Positions 39,801 through 49,032 of a stretch of DNA of 64,000 bases are shown here, piece by piece. Source of the DNA: Paenibacillus pectinilyticus (lineage in GTDB: Bacteria; Bacillota; Bacilli; Paenibacillales; NBRC-103111); NCBI RefSeq assembly GCF_001700435.1, contig NZ_LYPC01000002.1, positions 124,001-188,000 on the forward strand, read 5' to 3'. Numbering within the stretch: the first letter of the stretch is position 1; each line of letters begins with the position of its first letter. The position numbers and the translations under genes were made by a program. A model generated the notes under the pieces. The model was not told the DNA's origin, searched no databases, and saw nothing but the letters and a program-made list of their open reading frames with translations.

Positions 39801-41287
39801 TGTGTTCTCCCCCTTATCGCAGCCTTAGCCACCAAGCGATCATCGAAATCATGCTTCACGCCCATGATATCTTGATACGTTTCGTGGCCTTTTCCCGCTA
39901 TCAATATTACATCCTTAGGGCCTGCCTCTTCAATAGCCTTCTGTATCGCTTTTTTGCGATCTGCCTGTAAAACATACTGATGAACTGGGTATTCAACTTC
40001 TTTCAAGCCTGGCTCAATGTCAGCGAGAATGGCATCTGGATTTTCAGTGCGCGGATTATCGGAAGTCACATACAAAAAGTCGCTGTAGCGAGCGGCAACT
40101 TTGCCCATAATCGGACGCTTCGTTCTATCGCGATCGCCGCCACAGCCGAATACGGTAATCACTCTACCCTCGGCAAACTCACGTACGGTTGATAACGCCT
40201 TCTCTAATCCGTCTGGCGTATGTGCATAATCCACTAAGACCAAGTAATCCTGACCCTCGTTGACCACTTCCATGCGCCCATCTACGAAGGCAATACTTTC
40301 TAGACTAGCACGAATAGCTTCCAGAGGGAACCCCTCTGCCAATGCTGCTGCAATAGCTCCGAGCGCATTATACACATTGAATTTACCCACGAGTTTCGTA
40401 TGGAAGCGTGCATCACCTGCGAAGGATTTCAGCTCAAATTCCGTCCCGTTCGCTGACATACGGATCTGTGAAGCCCGTACATCGCATTCATTTTCGATAC
40501 CGTAAGTAATCACTTGCGCAGCCGTTAGCTTTTGAAAGGTATGCGATGCCTCATCATCCGCATTCAGAATGGCATATTGACGCGAATCTGCATCTGCAGA
40601 GAAACCGTTCCCTAATCGAGAAAAGAGCAACCCTTTGGCCGCCGCATAGGCATCCATCGTTTTGTGATAATCCAAATGATCCTGCGTTAGATTCGTAAAA
40701 ATACCCGATCGGAACTGGATCCCCTTGACCCGTCCCATATCTAGACCATGCGATGAAACTTCCATGATCACATACTGTGTGCCGCTGTCTGCCATTTGCC
40801 TAAGGATACGCTGAAGTTCCAGCGCTTCTTGGGTATTCGTCGCTTTGTTTTCTATGTAGGTGTCACCAATTTTGATATGGATATTGCCCATCAATCCCGT
40901 CGTAAAACCTTGATCTGCGATGATTTTTTCCAATAAATACGTCGAGGTTGTTTTGCCATTGGTCCCTGTAATGCCAATCATCTTCAGTTCTTTGCTCGGA
41001 TATCCGTAGAAATGAGCAGACAACGCAGCCATCGCATATCTAGCGTCTTTCACGACGAGCTGCGGGATTGGAAGATCCAGGACTCGTTCTGTGACAAGCG
41101 CAGAAGCCCCGAGCGCAAGCGCTTTAGGGGCATAATCGTGACCATCAGCTGTCAAACCAGGGATACAGAGAAACAAATCCCCTTGTTTTATTTTACGAGA
41201 GTCTGCCTCAATTCCCGTAATCTCCGTGTTGATATCGCCATGTATGTGGGTAATGAGCAGTGCGGAAGCAAGTTCCTGCAGTTTCAT
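39797..41287 (-). CDS. murE: UDP-N-acetylmuramoyl-tripeptide synthetase (meso-DAP-adding)
   Basis: Adds the third stem-peptide residue. The 496-residue Mur ligase has GITGTNGKTTSTYL, TNLTQDHLDYH and the specificity motif DNPR in TSDNPRTEN, which marks meso-diaminopimelate-adding enzymes. This agrees with dapH, dapL and patA in the same window. The ATG at 41287 has GAGAGGG 6 nt upstream; the frame opens at a TTG two codons earlier. It overlaps murF by 4 nt. Confidence 0.97.
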   Translation of the reverse strand: MKLQELASALLITHIHGDINTEITGIEADSRKIKQGDLFLCIPGLTADGHDYAPKALALGASALVTERVLDLPIPQLVVKDARYAMAALSAHFYGYPSKELKMIGITGTNGKTTSTYLLEKIIADQGFTTGLMGNIHIKIGDTYIENKATNTQEALELQRILRQMADSGTQYVIMEVSSHGLDMGRVKGIQFRSGIFTNLTQDHLDYHKTMDAYAAAKGLLFSRLGNGFSADADSRQYAILNADDEASHTFQKLTAAQVITYGIENECDVRASQIRMSANGTEFELKSFAGDARFHTKLVGKFNVYNALGAIAAALAEGFPLEAIRASLESIAFVDGRMEVVNEGQDYLVLVDYAHTPDGLEKALSTVREFAEGRVITVFGCGGDRDRTKRPIMGKVAARYSDFLYVTSDNPRTENPDAILADIEPGLKEVEYPVHQYVLQADRKKAIQKAIEEAGPKDVILIAGKGHETYQDIMGVKHDFDDRLVAKAAIRGRTQ

Positions 41288-41387
41288 TTGCAACCCTCTC
41301 TTCCTTGTTTTTCCTATCTATTATGGACAATTTTATGCAAGTAGAAAAGCTAAACATGTCTTATTTGTAAATCTTTTTTGGAGAAGT

Positions 41388-43316
41388 CTATTTCTCTGGG
41401 TCCACATCCGATAAGAAAATTCTGATTGTCGAGCCTTGATCCACACGCGAGCCTGCTTTAGGTGCCTGCGAAATGACATATTTACCATTTCCTGACTTCG
41501 CCAATTTAAAATTCATGTTCAGGTCTTCTAATATATCATCAACTGACGCGCCAACCAAGTCCGGAACTTCAACAACAGGTGTTTCACCGTACCGGTAATC
41601 TTTGTCAAGTTGATTTTTGTCTGGTTCTACCTTCATATAACGCAAGGCATCTGCCATCATATTCTTAACGAGCGGCGCTGCAATCAGACCCCCGAACTGA
41701 ATACCCTTCGGGTCATCCACTGCCGCATAAATGACAACCTTCGGATTATCCGCCGGCGCGAAGCCAACGAAAGAAACGATGTGTTCATCTGGCGAATAGC
41801 GACCATTGATAACTTTCTGTGCTGTTCCTGTTTTACCACCAACCCGATACCCATCAATAAAGGCATTACGGCCCGTACCTTTGGCCACGACACTCTCTAA
41901 TGCTTCACGTACTTGCTTGGATGTCGCTTCAGAGATGACATTTCGCACGAGTTCTGGCTCTACTACTTTGACAACCTCACCGGTATCCGGATTGGAGAAG
42001 GATTTAGCAACGAAAGGCTTAAAGAGCTTACCGCCATTAATTGCTGCGGAAACCGCTGTAATTTGTTGAATAGGTGTTACGGATACCCCTTGACCGAAAG
42101 CGGTAGTAGCCAATTCGACTGGACCCACTTGAGACGGTTTAAACATGATCCCGTTCTCTTCCCCGCCAAGATCAATACCTGTCTTCTTCCCAAAACCGAA
42201 TCGAGAAATATAATCAAACAATTTCTCTTTGCCTAGACGCTGTCCCATCACGACAAAACCAGGGTTACAGGAGTTTTGAACAACTTGCAGCATCGTTTCA
42301 CTGCCGTGCCCACCACGTTTCCAGCAGCGCAGTCTTGCGCCGCCAACCTCGATCGAGCCGGGATCGTAAAACTGCTCGTTATTCAGATCCACTTTCTTTT
42401 CCTCAAGCGCTGCGGCTAATGTAATGATTTTGAACGTGGAACCAGGCTCGTACGTTTTCCATATCGGTAAATTCCGGTTATACGTTTCGGCCGGTGAATC
42501 CATATACTTAGCAGGATCATATGTAGGACGGCTTCCCATTGCCAAGATCTCACCGGTGTTCGGATCCATCATGATGGCGAGCACGTTCTGCGCTTGATAC
42601 TGCACCATAGCTTGATCCAGCTCACGTTCCATCACCGATTGTAGATGGCTGTCAATTGTCAATTTCACATTTAGGCCATCTATAGGCGCTGTATATTTAT
42701 CCGTCGTACCTTGCAGAGTCCGACCTGCGGCATCCGTCATATAAGCGATACTGCCTGGAATCCCTGTTAACTGCGTATTGTATTTGGACTCAATCCCTGT
42801 TAACCCTTTATCAATACCTGCAAAGCCAAGGATATGCGCAGCCAATGAACCATAAGGATAATAACGTTTGTTATCCTCAGCAACCACGATTCCCGGCAAC
42901 TGCAGCATGCGAACTTCTTGCGCTTTCTCGATCGTAATCTTACGACCAGAGGGTCTTATATTATTTTGCGACGTTTTTTTCGTAATTTGTTTGTAGATAT
43001 CATCTTCATTACCCTCGAGCACTTGTGCAAGCTTAGCAGCAGTCGCATGGGCATCTTGAATTTGAACAGGGATGGCGACGATCGTTGGCGTCGTGATGCT
43101 GTACGTCAAGGTCACCCCGTTACGATCTTGAATTTCGCCTCGTTTAGGCGCGTAATTGATGACTCTTCGCCAGCTATCCTCGGCTTTACTCGCTAGATCT
43201 TGTCCAATCCAAAGCTGAACATAGGCTAATCGGACAATCAATGCTGTAAAGATAACAGTTCCAATGATTAACGCAGTAAACAATCTGCGACGAACGGTAA
43301 CGTTAGAAGCCCGCAT
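41388..43316 (-). CDS. spoVD: stage V sporulation protein D, class B penicillin-binding protein
   Basis: Transpeptidase for spore cortex synthesis. The 642-residue protein has an N-terminal membrane anchor (about 12-33), a dimerisation domain, and a transpeptidase domain with SxxK at Ser293-Lys296 (PGSTFK), SCN and KTGT. One C-terminal PASTA domain (about 577-637) distinguishes it from pbpB just upstream. AAGGGAG lies 11 nt before the ATG. I did not find a convincing sigma-E promoter in the 86-bp gap before it. Confidence 0.95.
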   Translation of the reverse strand: MRASNVTVRRRLFTALIIGTVIFTALIVRLAYVQLWIGQDLASKAEDSWRRVINYAPKRGEIQDRNGVTLTYSITTPTIVAIPVQIQDAHATAAKLAQVLEGNEDDIYKQITKKTSQNNIRPSGRKITIEKAQEVRMLQLPGIVVAEDNKRYYPYGSLAAHILGFAGIDKGLTGIESKYNTQLTGIPGSIAYMTDAAGRTLQGTTDKYTAPIDGLNVKLTIDSHLQSVMERELDQAMVQYQAQNVLAIMMDPNTGEILAMGSRPTYDPAKYMDSPAETYNRNLPIWKTYEPGSTFKIITLAAALEEKKVDLNNEQFYDPGSIEVGGARLRCWKRGGHGSETMLQVVQNSCNPGFVVMGQRLGKEKLFDYISRFGFGKKTGIDLGGEENGIMFKPSQVGPVELATTAFGQGVSVTPIQQITAVSAAINGGKLFKPFVAKSFSNPDTGEVVKVVEPELVRNVISEATSKQVREALESVVAKGTGRNAFIDGYRVGGKTGTAQKVINGRYSPDEHIVSFVGFAPADNPKVVIYAAVDDPKGIQFGGLIAAPLVKNMMADALRYMKVEPDKNQLDKDYRYGETPVVEVPDLVGASVDDILEDLNMNFKLAKSGNGKYVISQAPKAGSRVDQGSTIRIFLSDVDPEK

Positions 43317-43402
43317 GAACGTTCAGTCTCCCTTCCCATTAAGTCAAGTTCATTCCTAACATGACTATTCGGGACAAACAGGGGTTAGAACAAGCTATCT
43401 CC

Positions 43403-45697
43403 CTAACGTGCTTTATTCGTCGTTGATTGTCCAGCATCCGCCTTTTTATTTGGCGATGGTGTTGGTGTTGGCGAAGCAGGCGGCGCAGAGGCAGGCGGTG
43501 TACTCGCTGGCGCATCTGCTTTCTCATTTAAAGGCTTAAATTGCAACGTTACGCCTCGGCCTTCGTCTGCCGCAGATTGTGAAGACACATAACCCTCACC
43601 AGAGGTTTGACAATCTACTTTGAAGAAGGAACAAGCCTCAACGGCATCACGCAGCGATTTACCTTCCAGATTAGGAAGCGGCATTTCTTCGACTGGCTGC
43701 ATGGCGACATAGATATGCTGCGTGGATAAAATTTTCGTCCCAGGCTTCGGAAACTGATCGACAACCTTATCCCCTTTTCCAAACATTTCTAACGCAAGTC
43801 CCGCATCTTTGGCCGTCCCTTTCGCACTTGCCGAGGTCGCATCCATAAAATTCGGCACATCTAATTGATTCGCTGATTTGGTCACGGTTTTCGGTTTCTT
43901 ACTTGAGGGTACGCCCATGTATTGCAGGGATTCTCCGACGATTTCCTTGAAAGCTGGTGCAAGCACTTGTCCACCTAAATGATAGTTACCGCCTAGATCA
44001 GGTTGATCTGCAATAAGGGTAATTAAGATTTTTGGATTCTCGACAGGCGCATAGCCAATAAACGAAATAACCCAAGTATCCGGTGAATACGTTTGTTGGC
44101 CAGGCAGAACGATGTTGGCTGTTCCTGTTTTCCCAGCTACACGATAATCTTCCATGTAGGCAAGCTTACCCGTTCCGATCTCTTGATCCGATACAACTTG
44201 TTCCAAATAGTTACTTACTTGTGTAGCCGTTTGAGGGCTGACAACTTGTCTGATGACTTGTGGTTCAAAAGGGGTAATGACTTTCCCCGTTTTGGGATCC
44301 ACAATATCCTTCACAATGTGCGGCCACATCAATTTACCGCCGTTTGCCATCGCTGCATAGGCTGCTGTTTGCTGGATAGCCGTTACAACGACTTTCCCTT
44401 GACCGTACGTAGCCGTCGCAAATTCGGATGGATACTTCATATCAATAAGCCCGGACACTTCGTTAGGCATATCAATATTCGTTTTTTGGTCAAAACCAAA
44501 CTTCTTAATGTAGTCAACTAACTTAGGAGGTGTTAACTTCTCGTAGCCAAGCTTAACAAAAGCTACGTTACTGGATCGTTTCAATCCTTCTAGGTAGGAA
44601 ATTTTCCCCCAACCAACGAGATTATGGTCATGGAGTGTACGATCTAATACTTTTATTGAACCGGATTGGTACGTGTCAGTTGGGTTGAACAACCCTTCTT
44701 CTACGGTTGCAGCAAGTGTTACTAGCTTAAATGTAGAACCCGGCTCATATCGCGAGGAAATGGCACTATTCTTAAAATCTGTTTGATTATTAAAAGTCCA
44801 ATATGTATTCGGATTAAACGTCGGCGTATTCGCCATCGCAAGAATTTCCATGGTCTGAGGATCAACCGCAATGGCAGTCAAGCCTTTAGGATGCCACTTC
44901 TCATTCACTTTCGCCAAGGCGCTTTCCATATAAAATTGGATGTTTTTATCGATGGTTAGCCGCACATTATTTCCGTCTTCAGCAGGCTTGAAGTTGACTT
45001 TACCATCTGGTAATTCGACGCCTTTGCCATCCTTCTCATAGCTCAACATACCGGGAACACCCTTGAGAACATCGTTTAATTTAAGCTCCATCCCAAGTGC
45101 GGCTTCGCCTTCTTTATTCGTATATCCGAGGATATGCGAAGCTAACGTTTCACCTGGATAGTACCGCTTCTTATCTTCCAGGATCGATATACCTACACTC
45201 GTTTTAGCAGTCAACTTGAGCTTGGTTTGCAGATTGGTGATGAGCGCTCGGACTTGGTCCGCTTTCTCCTTCTCAATCTTCCAGCCTTCGTTCCTCACTT
45301 CTACGTTCACGGCAAAATCTGAGCCATCCTGTTTCTTCTTCGTTGCTAGGTCACGAATTTTATTCACAAGTGTTGGCCGATTTGCCTCTGAATCTTTCAA
45401 AATATCTGCAAGGCCTTGCGAAATATCTTCGGCAATATGCAAACTATCAATCATTTGTGGGTTGAGCGCAATCGTATAAGCCGTAGCTTCTACAGCCAGC
45501 ACTTTATCATTCCGATCTAAAATCGAGCCGCGAACAGGTGTCAGAATCTTATCTGTTTCCCATCGCTTTTCAGCCTTATCTAGCAGCCAAGAGGCTTCTA
45601 CGACTTGAATCCAATAGACTTTGGCTAAGAGGACAACAAAAAGAAGGGTAAAAAACCCTCCGATTAGCAAAGAACGCAACTTAATTTTTTTTGTCAT
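43403..45697 (-). CDS. pbpB: penicillin-binding protein 2B, septal transpeptidase
   Basis: Essential class B PBP of the divisome. The 764-residue protein has one membrane anchor (about 9-29), a dimerisation domain, and a transpeptidase domain with SxxK at Ser321-Lys324 (PGSTFK), SSN and KTGTAN. Two C-terminal PASTA domains follow (about 610-720), then a Pro/Ala/Ser/Thr-rich tail of low complexity. Lies between ftsL and spoVD as in B. subtilis. Confidence 0.96.
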   Translation of the reverse strand: MTKKIKLRSLLIGGFFTLLFVVLLAKVYWIQVVEASWLLDKAEKRWETDKILTPVRGSILDRNDKVLAVEATAYTIALNPQMIDSLHIAEDISQGLADILKDSEANRPTLVNKIRDLATKKKQDGSDFAVNVEVRNEGWKIEKEKADQVRALITNLQTKLKLTAKTSVGISILEDKKRYYPGETLASHILGYTNKEGEAALGMELKLNDVLKGVPGMLSYEKDGKGVELPDGKVNFKPAEDGNNVRLTIDKNIQFYMESALAKVNEKWHPKGLTAIAVDPQTMEILAMANTPTFNPNTYWTFNNQTDFKNSAISSRYEPGSTFKLVTLAATVEEGLFNPTDTYQSGSIKVLDRTLHDHNLVGWGKISYLEGLKRSSNVAFVKLGYEKLTPPKLVDYIKKFGFDQKTNIDMPNEVSGLIDMKYPSEFATATYGQGKVVVTAIQQTAAYAAMANGGKLMWPHIVKDIVDPKTGKVITPFEPQVIRQVVSPQTATQVSNYLEQVVSDQEIGTGKLAYMEDYRVAGKTGTANIVLPGQQTYSPDTWVISFIGYAPVENPKILITLIADQPDLGGNYHLGGQVLAPAFKEIVGESLQYMGVPSSKKPKTVTKSANQLDVPNFMDATSASAKGTAKDAGLALEMFGKGDKVVDQFPKPGTKILSTQHIYVAMQPVEEMPLPNLEGKSLRDAVEACSFFKVDCQTSGEGYVSSQSAADEGRGVTLQFKPLNEKADAPASTPPASAPPASPTPTPSPNKKADAGQSTTNKAR

Positions 45698-45712
45698 ATG
45701 TATACCTGCCCA

Positions 45713-46165
45713 TTACGGTTTAGAAGCTGACTTCGTATTTTTACTGCTAGTAGATGTGCTAGTTTTCGGTTTCACAGTAGACGTTGCTTGAGCAACTACG
45801 CTAGCTTGCTTATCATCTTGTAAATTAAACCCGAGACGCGTAGCTTCCTCTTTTAAACGATCAGGACTTTGCAGCTTCTCCACTTCTTGCTTAAGAGCGC
45901 TGTTCTGCGCCTGAACTTCACGGATCTCGCCTTGCATTTTCTGAATATCGGCATTCATCTGATAGATGGCCGCGTACCGCCAAATGATAACTCCGGCAAC
46001 GATGACACAAAGAACAACCGTGAAGAGATACAGCATCTTTTCTTGAGCGGGCAGTGAGGAATTCCGATAAACAACTTTCGTTGTTTCTTTGATCTTTACA
46101 CGCGGCCCCGTATTCGGTTTCTTTTTCGGATCAAGCGCCAAATTGCCTTGAATGTATGATGACAT
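45713..46165 (-). CDS. ftsL: cell division protein FtsL
   Basis: Small bitopic divisome protein. The 150-residue sequence has a basic cytoplasmic N-terminus, a membrane segment (about 44-63), a leucine-zipper-like coiled coil (about 68-115), and a Lys/Ser/Thr-rich tail. FtsL diverges fast in sequence; the call rests on this layout and on its position between rsmH and pbpB. Confidence 0.92.
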   Translation of the reverse strand: MSSYIQGNLALDPKKKPNTGPRVKIKETTKVVYRNSSLPAQEKMLYLFTVVLCVIVAGVIIWRYAAIYQMNADIQKMQGEIREVQAQNSALKQEVEKLQSPDRLKEEATRLGFNLQDDKQASVVAQATSTVKPKTSTSTSSKNTKSASKP

Positions 46166-46185
46166 CGATTAATTCCTCCCTTGGT

Positions 46186-47136
46186 TCAAATCTTTTCTGC
46201 TATACGCAACTTAGCTGATCTTGCACGTTGATTCACATCTAGTTCATGTTCACTAGGTAAAATAGGTTTACGCGTAACCAGCTTCAAATCCCCCGCTTTG
46301 TCGCAAACACACATTGGAAAGGCTGGCGGGCATGTACATTTCTCCACATTTTTCACGAAAAATTGTTTGCAAATGCGATCTTCCAGCGAGTGGAATGTGA
46401 TGACGGCGATACGCCCATGAGGCGCTAGACAGTTCAGTGATTGCTGAAGCGCTTCTTCAAATGCACCTAGTTCATCGTTTACGGCGATTCGCAATGCTTG
46501 GAAGCTCCTCTTGGCAGGATGTCCGCCTGTCCGTCTAGCCGCCGCAGGAATCCCTTCCTTGATCAGTTCTACGAGCTCTCCTGTTGTTTCAATCGGTTTC
46601 TTGCTGCGTGCTTCTACAATGACACCTGCGATACGTCTGGAAAACTTCTCTTCGCCATATTCAAATAAAATTCGCGCAATTTGGTCAGCCGGCCACTCAT
46701 TAACGATCGTTTTGGCGGTTAATGTCGTATCACGATCCATTCTCATATCGAGTTCAGCGTCATGATTGTAACTGAATCCACGTTCACCATCATCGAGTTG
46801 TGGTGAGGAAACACCAAGATCGAATAGAATGCCGTCTACCTGAGGCTTACCATCGCGTATTGCTTTAGGAACACCGCGAAGTACATGCTCGATTTCTCGG
46901 AAATTACTTTTGATAATCGCAACACGATCAAGATATGGTGCAAGCACAGTTTGTGCATTAGCTAGAGCAATATCATCTTGGTCCAGGGCAATCAGCAGCC
47001 CTTCTGGGCCTAGTTTGGAAGCGATAAGAGCGCTGTGTCCCGCTCCCCCCATGGTACAATCGACGTAAACGCCGTCTGGTTTTATATGTAAACCTTCTAC
47101 AGATTCTTCTTTAAGTACAGTCACATGATGAAACAC
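46186..47136 (-). CDS. rsmH: 16S rRNA (cytosine1402-N4)-methyltransferase
   Basis: SAM-dependent methyltransferase (MraW). The 316-residue protein begins [16 protein letters not shown] and has the SAM motif [28 protein letters not shown] and [19 protein letters not shown] start with AGGAGG 9 nt upstream. Copy D of the hairpin repeat lies just before that ribosome-binding site. Confidence 0.97.
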   Translation of the reverse strand: MFHHVTVLKEESVEGLHIKPDGVYVDCTMGGAGHSALIASKLGPEGLLIALDQDDIALANAQTVLAPYLDRVAIIKSNFREIEHVLRGVPKAIRDGKPQVDGILFDLGVSSPQLDDGERGFSYNHDAELDMRMDRDTTLTAKTIVNEWPADQIARILFEYGEEKFSRRIAGVIVEARSKKPIETTGELVELIKEGIPAAARRTGGHPAKRSFQALRIAVNDELGAFEEALQQSLNCLAPHGRIAVITFHSLEDRICKQFFVKNVEKCTCPPAFPMCVCDKAGDLKLVTRKPILPSEHELDVNQRARSAKLRIAEKI

Positions 47137-47155
47137 TCTGTATGTCCTCCTATAC

Positions 47156-47190
47156 GTTTTGCCTTGGCAAAACTGGCTTCGTACGCCTAA
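47156..47190 (-). repeat. SD-adjacent hairpin repeat, copy D (before rsmH)
   Basis: Minus strand: TTAGGCGTACGAAG, two bases, AGTTTTGC, four bases, GCAAAAC, then GTAT and AGGAGG of rsmH. Perfect 7-bp hairpin. Confidence 0.85.
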
Positions 47191-47210
47191 TCCTTAACAG
47201 GCAATATCTT

Positions 47211-47648
47211 CTATAAGTCAAAATTAAAATCGACCAGCTTCTCTGCGATTTCATTGAATGACTGTTCAGACTCATTGGCATAGCTTTCCCAAACTTGCTT
47301 ACTCCAAATCTCTACGCGATTAGAAACACCGATGACAACACAATCTTTTTCTAACTTCGCATGATCAACGAGATTGCTCGGAATGTTCGCTCGTCCTTGC
47401 TTATCCAGTTCACATTCGCTTGCCCCAGAGAAGAAAAACCGGGTAAACGCACGTGCATCTGACTTCATTAATGGCAATGCTTTAAGCTTCTGTTCGAGTA
47501 TTAACCATTCTGATTGTGGATAAACGAATAAACACTGATCCAAACCACGGGTGATGACAAAAGCTTCGCCAAGGGCTTCACGAAATTTAGCCGGGATAAT
47601 CATTCGGCCTTTCTCGTCAATGCTATGTTGATATTCGCCCATAAACAT
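47211..47648 (-). CDS. mraZ: transcriptional regulator MraZ
   Basis: DNA-binding regulator that opens the dcw cluster and represses its own promoter in the species studied. The 145-residue protein has two SpoVT/AbrB-like MraZ domains: [20 protein letters not shown] and [15 protein letters not shown]. The ATG at 47648 (MFMGEYQHS) is chosen over 47684 from family alignment and a GAGGGGG site 9 nt upstream. Three operator-like repeats lie immediately upstream. Confidence 0.97.
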   Translation of the reverse strand: MFMGEYQHSIDEKGRMIIPAKFREALGEAFVITRGLDQCLFVYPQSEWLILEQKLKALPLMKSDARAFTRFFFSGASECELDKQGRANIPSNLVDHAKLEKDCVVIGVSNRVEIWSKQVWESYANESEQSFNEIAEKLVDFNFDL

Positions 47649-47670
47649 AGCATGTCGCCCCCTCTTCCCT

Positions 47671-47697
47671 CCACTTTGTACCACTTTTCACCACATT
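47671..47697 (-). promoter_or_regulatory. MraZ box: three 10-bp-spaced repeats
   Basis: On the minus strand AATGTGG, AAAGTGG and AAAGTGG begin exactly 10 bp apart (47697-47691, 47687-47681, 47677-47671). AAAGTGG-N3 repeats are the published MraZ operator form in Mycoplasma. They overlap a promoter-like TTGATT (47700-47705) and TACAAA (47675-47680), although that spacer is 19 bp. Confidence 0.7.
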
Positions 47698-47714
47698 TGA
47701 ATCAATATTCGCTA

Positions 47715-47748
47715 AAAATAAAAGAAATCCTGCTTAGTTAGCAGGATT
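47715..47748 (-). terminator. terminator after the DUF4349 gene
   Basis: AATCCTGC, loop TAACTAA, GCAGGATT, then a T-rich tail on the minus strand. It isolates mraZ from the upstream gene. Confidence 0.85.
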
Positions 47749-47774
47749 AAGTAAATTTATTTTCATTTTTGAGT

Positions 47775-48887
47775 CTATTCTGTGCCTTTTGTTCCTTGTT
47801 CGGTCGTTTCAAGTGCATGTTCAGATGCATGTTGCTCTTTTAACTGTGCTCGCAGTTCCACTAATTTTGCATTGCGTTTGCGTCTGTATACCCAAAATGG
47901 CACGCCAATTAACAATAAAATGACCAAAACAGGGACCGCGGCTGCCAGGAAAACGAGTACACCTTGCATGACGGCTACCAAAACATTCAGGCTAGAGTCC
48001 CACGCTTTCTGAACCCGTTCCCCTAACGTTAGTTCATTAGGGTCAGAAAGAAGTGGCTTTTTACCTGTTTGCTGGTACATACGCAGCTCAATTGTTGAAT
48101 ATGAAACATTTTGATCTAAGTAACGCATTCTTCCTTTTATCTGCTCAATCGTCTCTTGCACCTTTGCTAATTCATTGGAGAATGCAAGGAGATCATCCGT
48201 TTTGGATGCCTTTTCCATAAAACTCAGTAATCTCGTTTCAACAAGTTGTTTGGCCGTCAACCGAGAGCTAAGATCCACATATTCTTCGGTGACATCCTGA
48301 CCTTGCACATTTCGTTGTAAAGATGGACTCAGCTTTTCCAACCCATCCAGCATGGATACGAACCCGCCCGCTGCAACTTTAATTGTGTAAGTACCGCCTC
48401 TCTCGCCCGTATTGGCATTCTCAGAGAACTGCAAGATGTAAGCGCCGCTTAAGGCGACAAGATCACGTAAAGCTGTCTGAGCTTTGCTGTAGTCCTCTAC
48501 AGGCATCACCAGATTGGCACGGTAGATGAGTTTCCGATTAAACCCGGCCTCTTGATCGTTCCCGCTTGCCGGTATCACAGTACTCGGCACCTCTTTGTTA
48601 TCCACCTGCTTGGAAGATGCCGCATCCGCTTTGGCGGCAGGAGCCGCAGCATGACTTGCATTCGATTCTGTACCGGCTGTTAATTGATCTGACGCTGCTG
48701 TTGTTGATGTCTGCCCTTTCATTTTTTCAGCACTAGTTGCCGAACTCGCGACAGAGGATGCCTCATCCTTCGAAGTAGAAGAGGATGTCGAACCACACCC
48801 CGCTAACACCCCTGCCATCAACAAACAGCACACAAGTAACAAAGCTACACTACCTCTAGTCTTACCCCCCAAACTAACAACCCCCAT
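47775..48887 (-). CDS. DUF4349-domain lipoprotein
   Basis: Predicted membrane-anchored lipoprotein of 370 residues, function unknown. A signal peptide with lipobox LAGC (Cys31) is followed by a Ser/Thr/Ala-rich linker (about 32-110). A DUF4349 domain follows (about 115-280) with coiled coil (LVETRLLSFMEKASKTDDLL), then a C-terminal membrane helix (about 300-325) and a basic tail. The start is uncertain: ATG 48887 lacks a clear ribosome-binding site, and a TTG at 48872 has GGGGG upstream. It lies between ahcY and mraZ with terminators on both sides. Confidence 0.85.
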   Translation of the reverse strand: MGVVSLGGKTRGSVALLLVCCLLMAGVLAGCGSTSSSTSKDEASSVASSATSAEKMKGQTSTTAASDQLTAGTESNASHAAAPAAKADAASSKQVDNKEVPSTVIPASGNDQEAGFNRKLIYRANLVMPVEDYSKAQTALRDLVALSGAYILQFSENANTGERGGTYTIKVAAGGFVSMLDGLEKLSPSLQRNVQGQDVTEEYVDLSSRLTAKQLVETRLLSFMEKASKTDDLLAFSNELAKVQETIEQIKGRMRYLDQNVSYSTIELRMYQQTGKKPLLSDPNELTLGERVQKAWDSSLNVLVAVMQGVLVFLAAAVPVLVILLLIGVPFWVYRRKRNAKLVELRAQLKEQHASEHALETTEQGTKGTE

Positions 48888-48968
48888 TTTCCATTTTTAG
48901 GATATACACCCTTCAAACGGAATCATGTACAAGAAAGTTGCAAACCGTAAATTTTCTTTTTACAACGC

Positions 48969-49008
48969 AAAAAATGCCCTTTAGCCCAGAATTGGACCAA
49001 AGGACATT
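48969..49008 (-). terminator. terminator after ahcY
   Basis: AATGTCCTTTGGTCC / GGGCTAAAGGGCATT, imperfect stem followed by six Ts on the minus strand. Confidence 0.85.
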
Positions 49009-49032
49009 CTTACTTAAACGATTCTTTAACTT

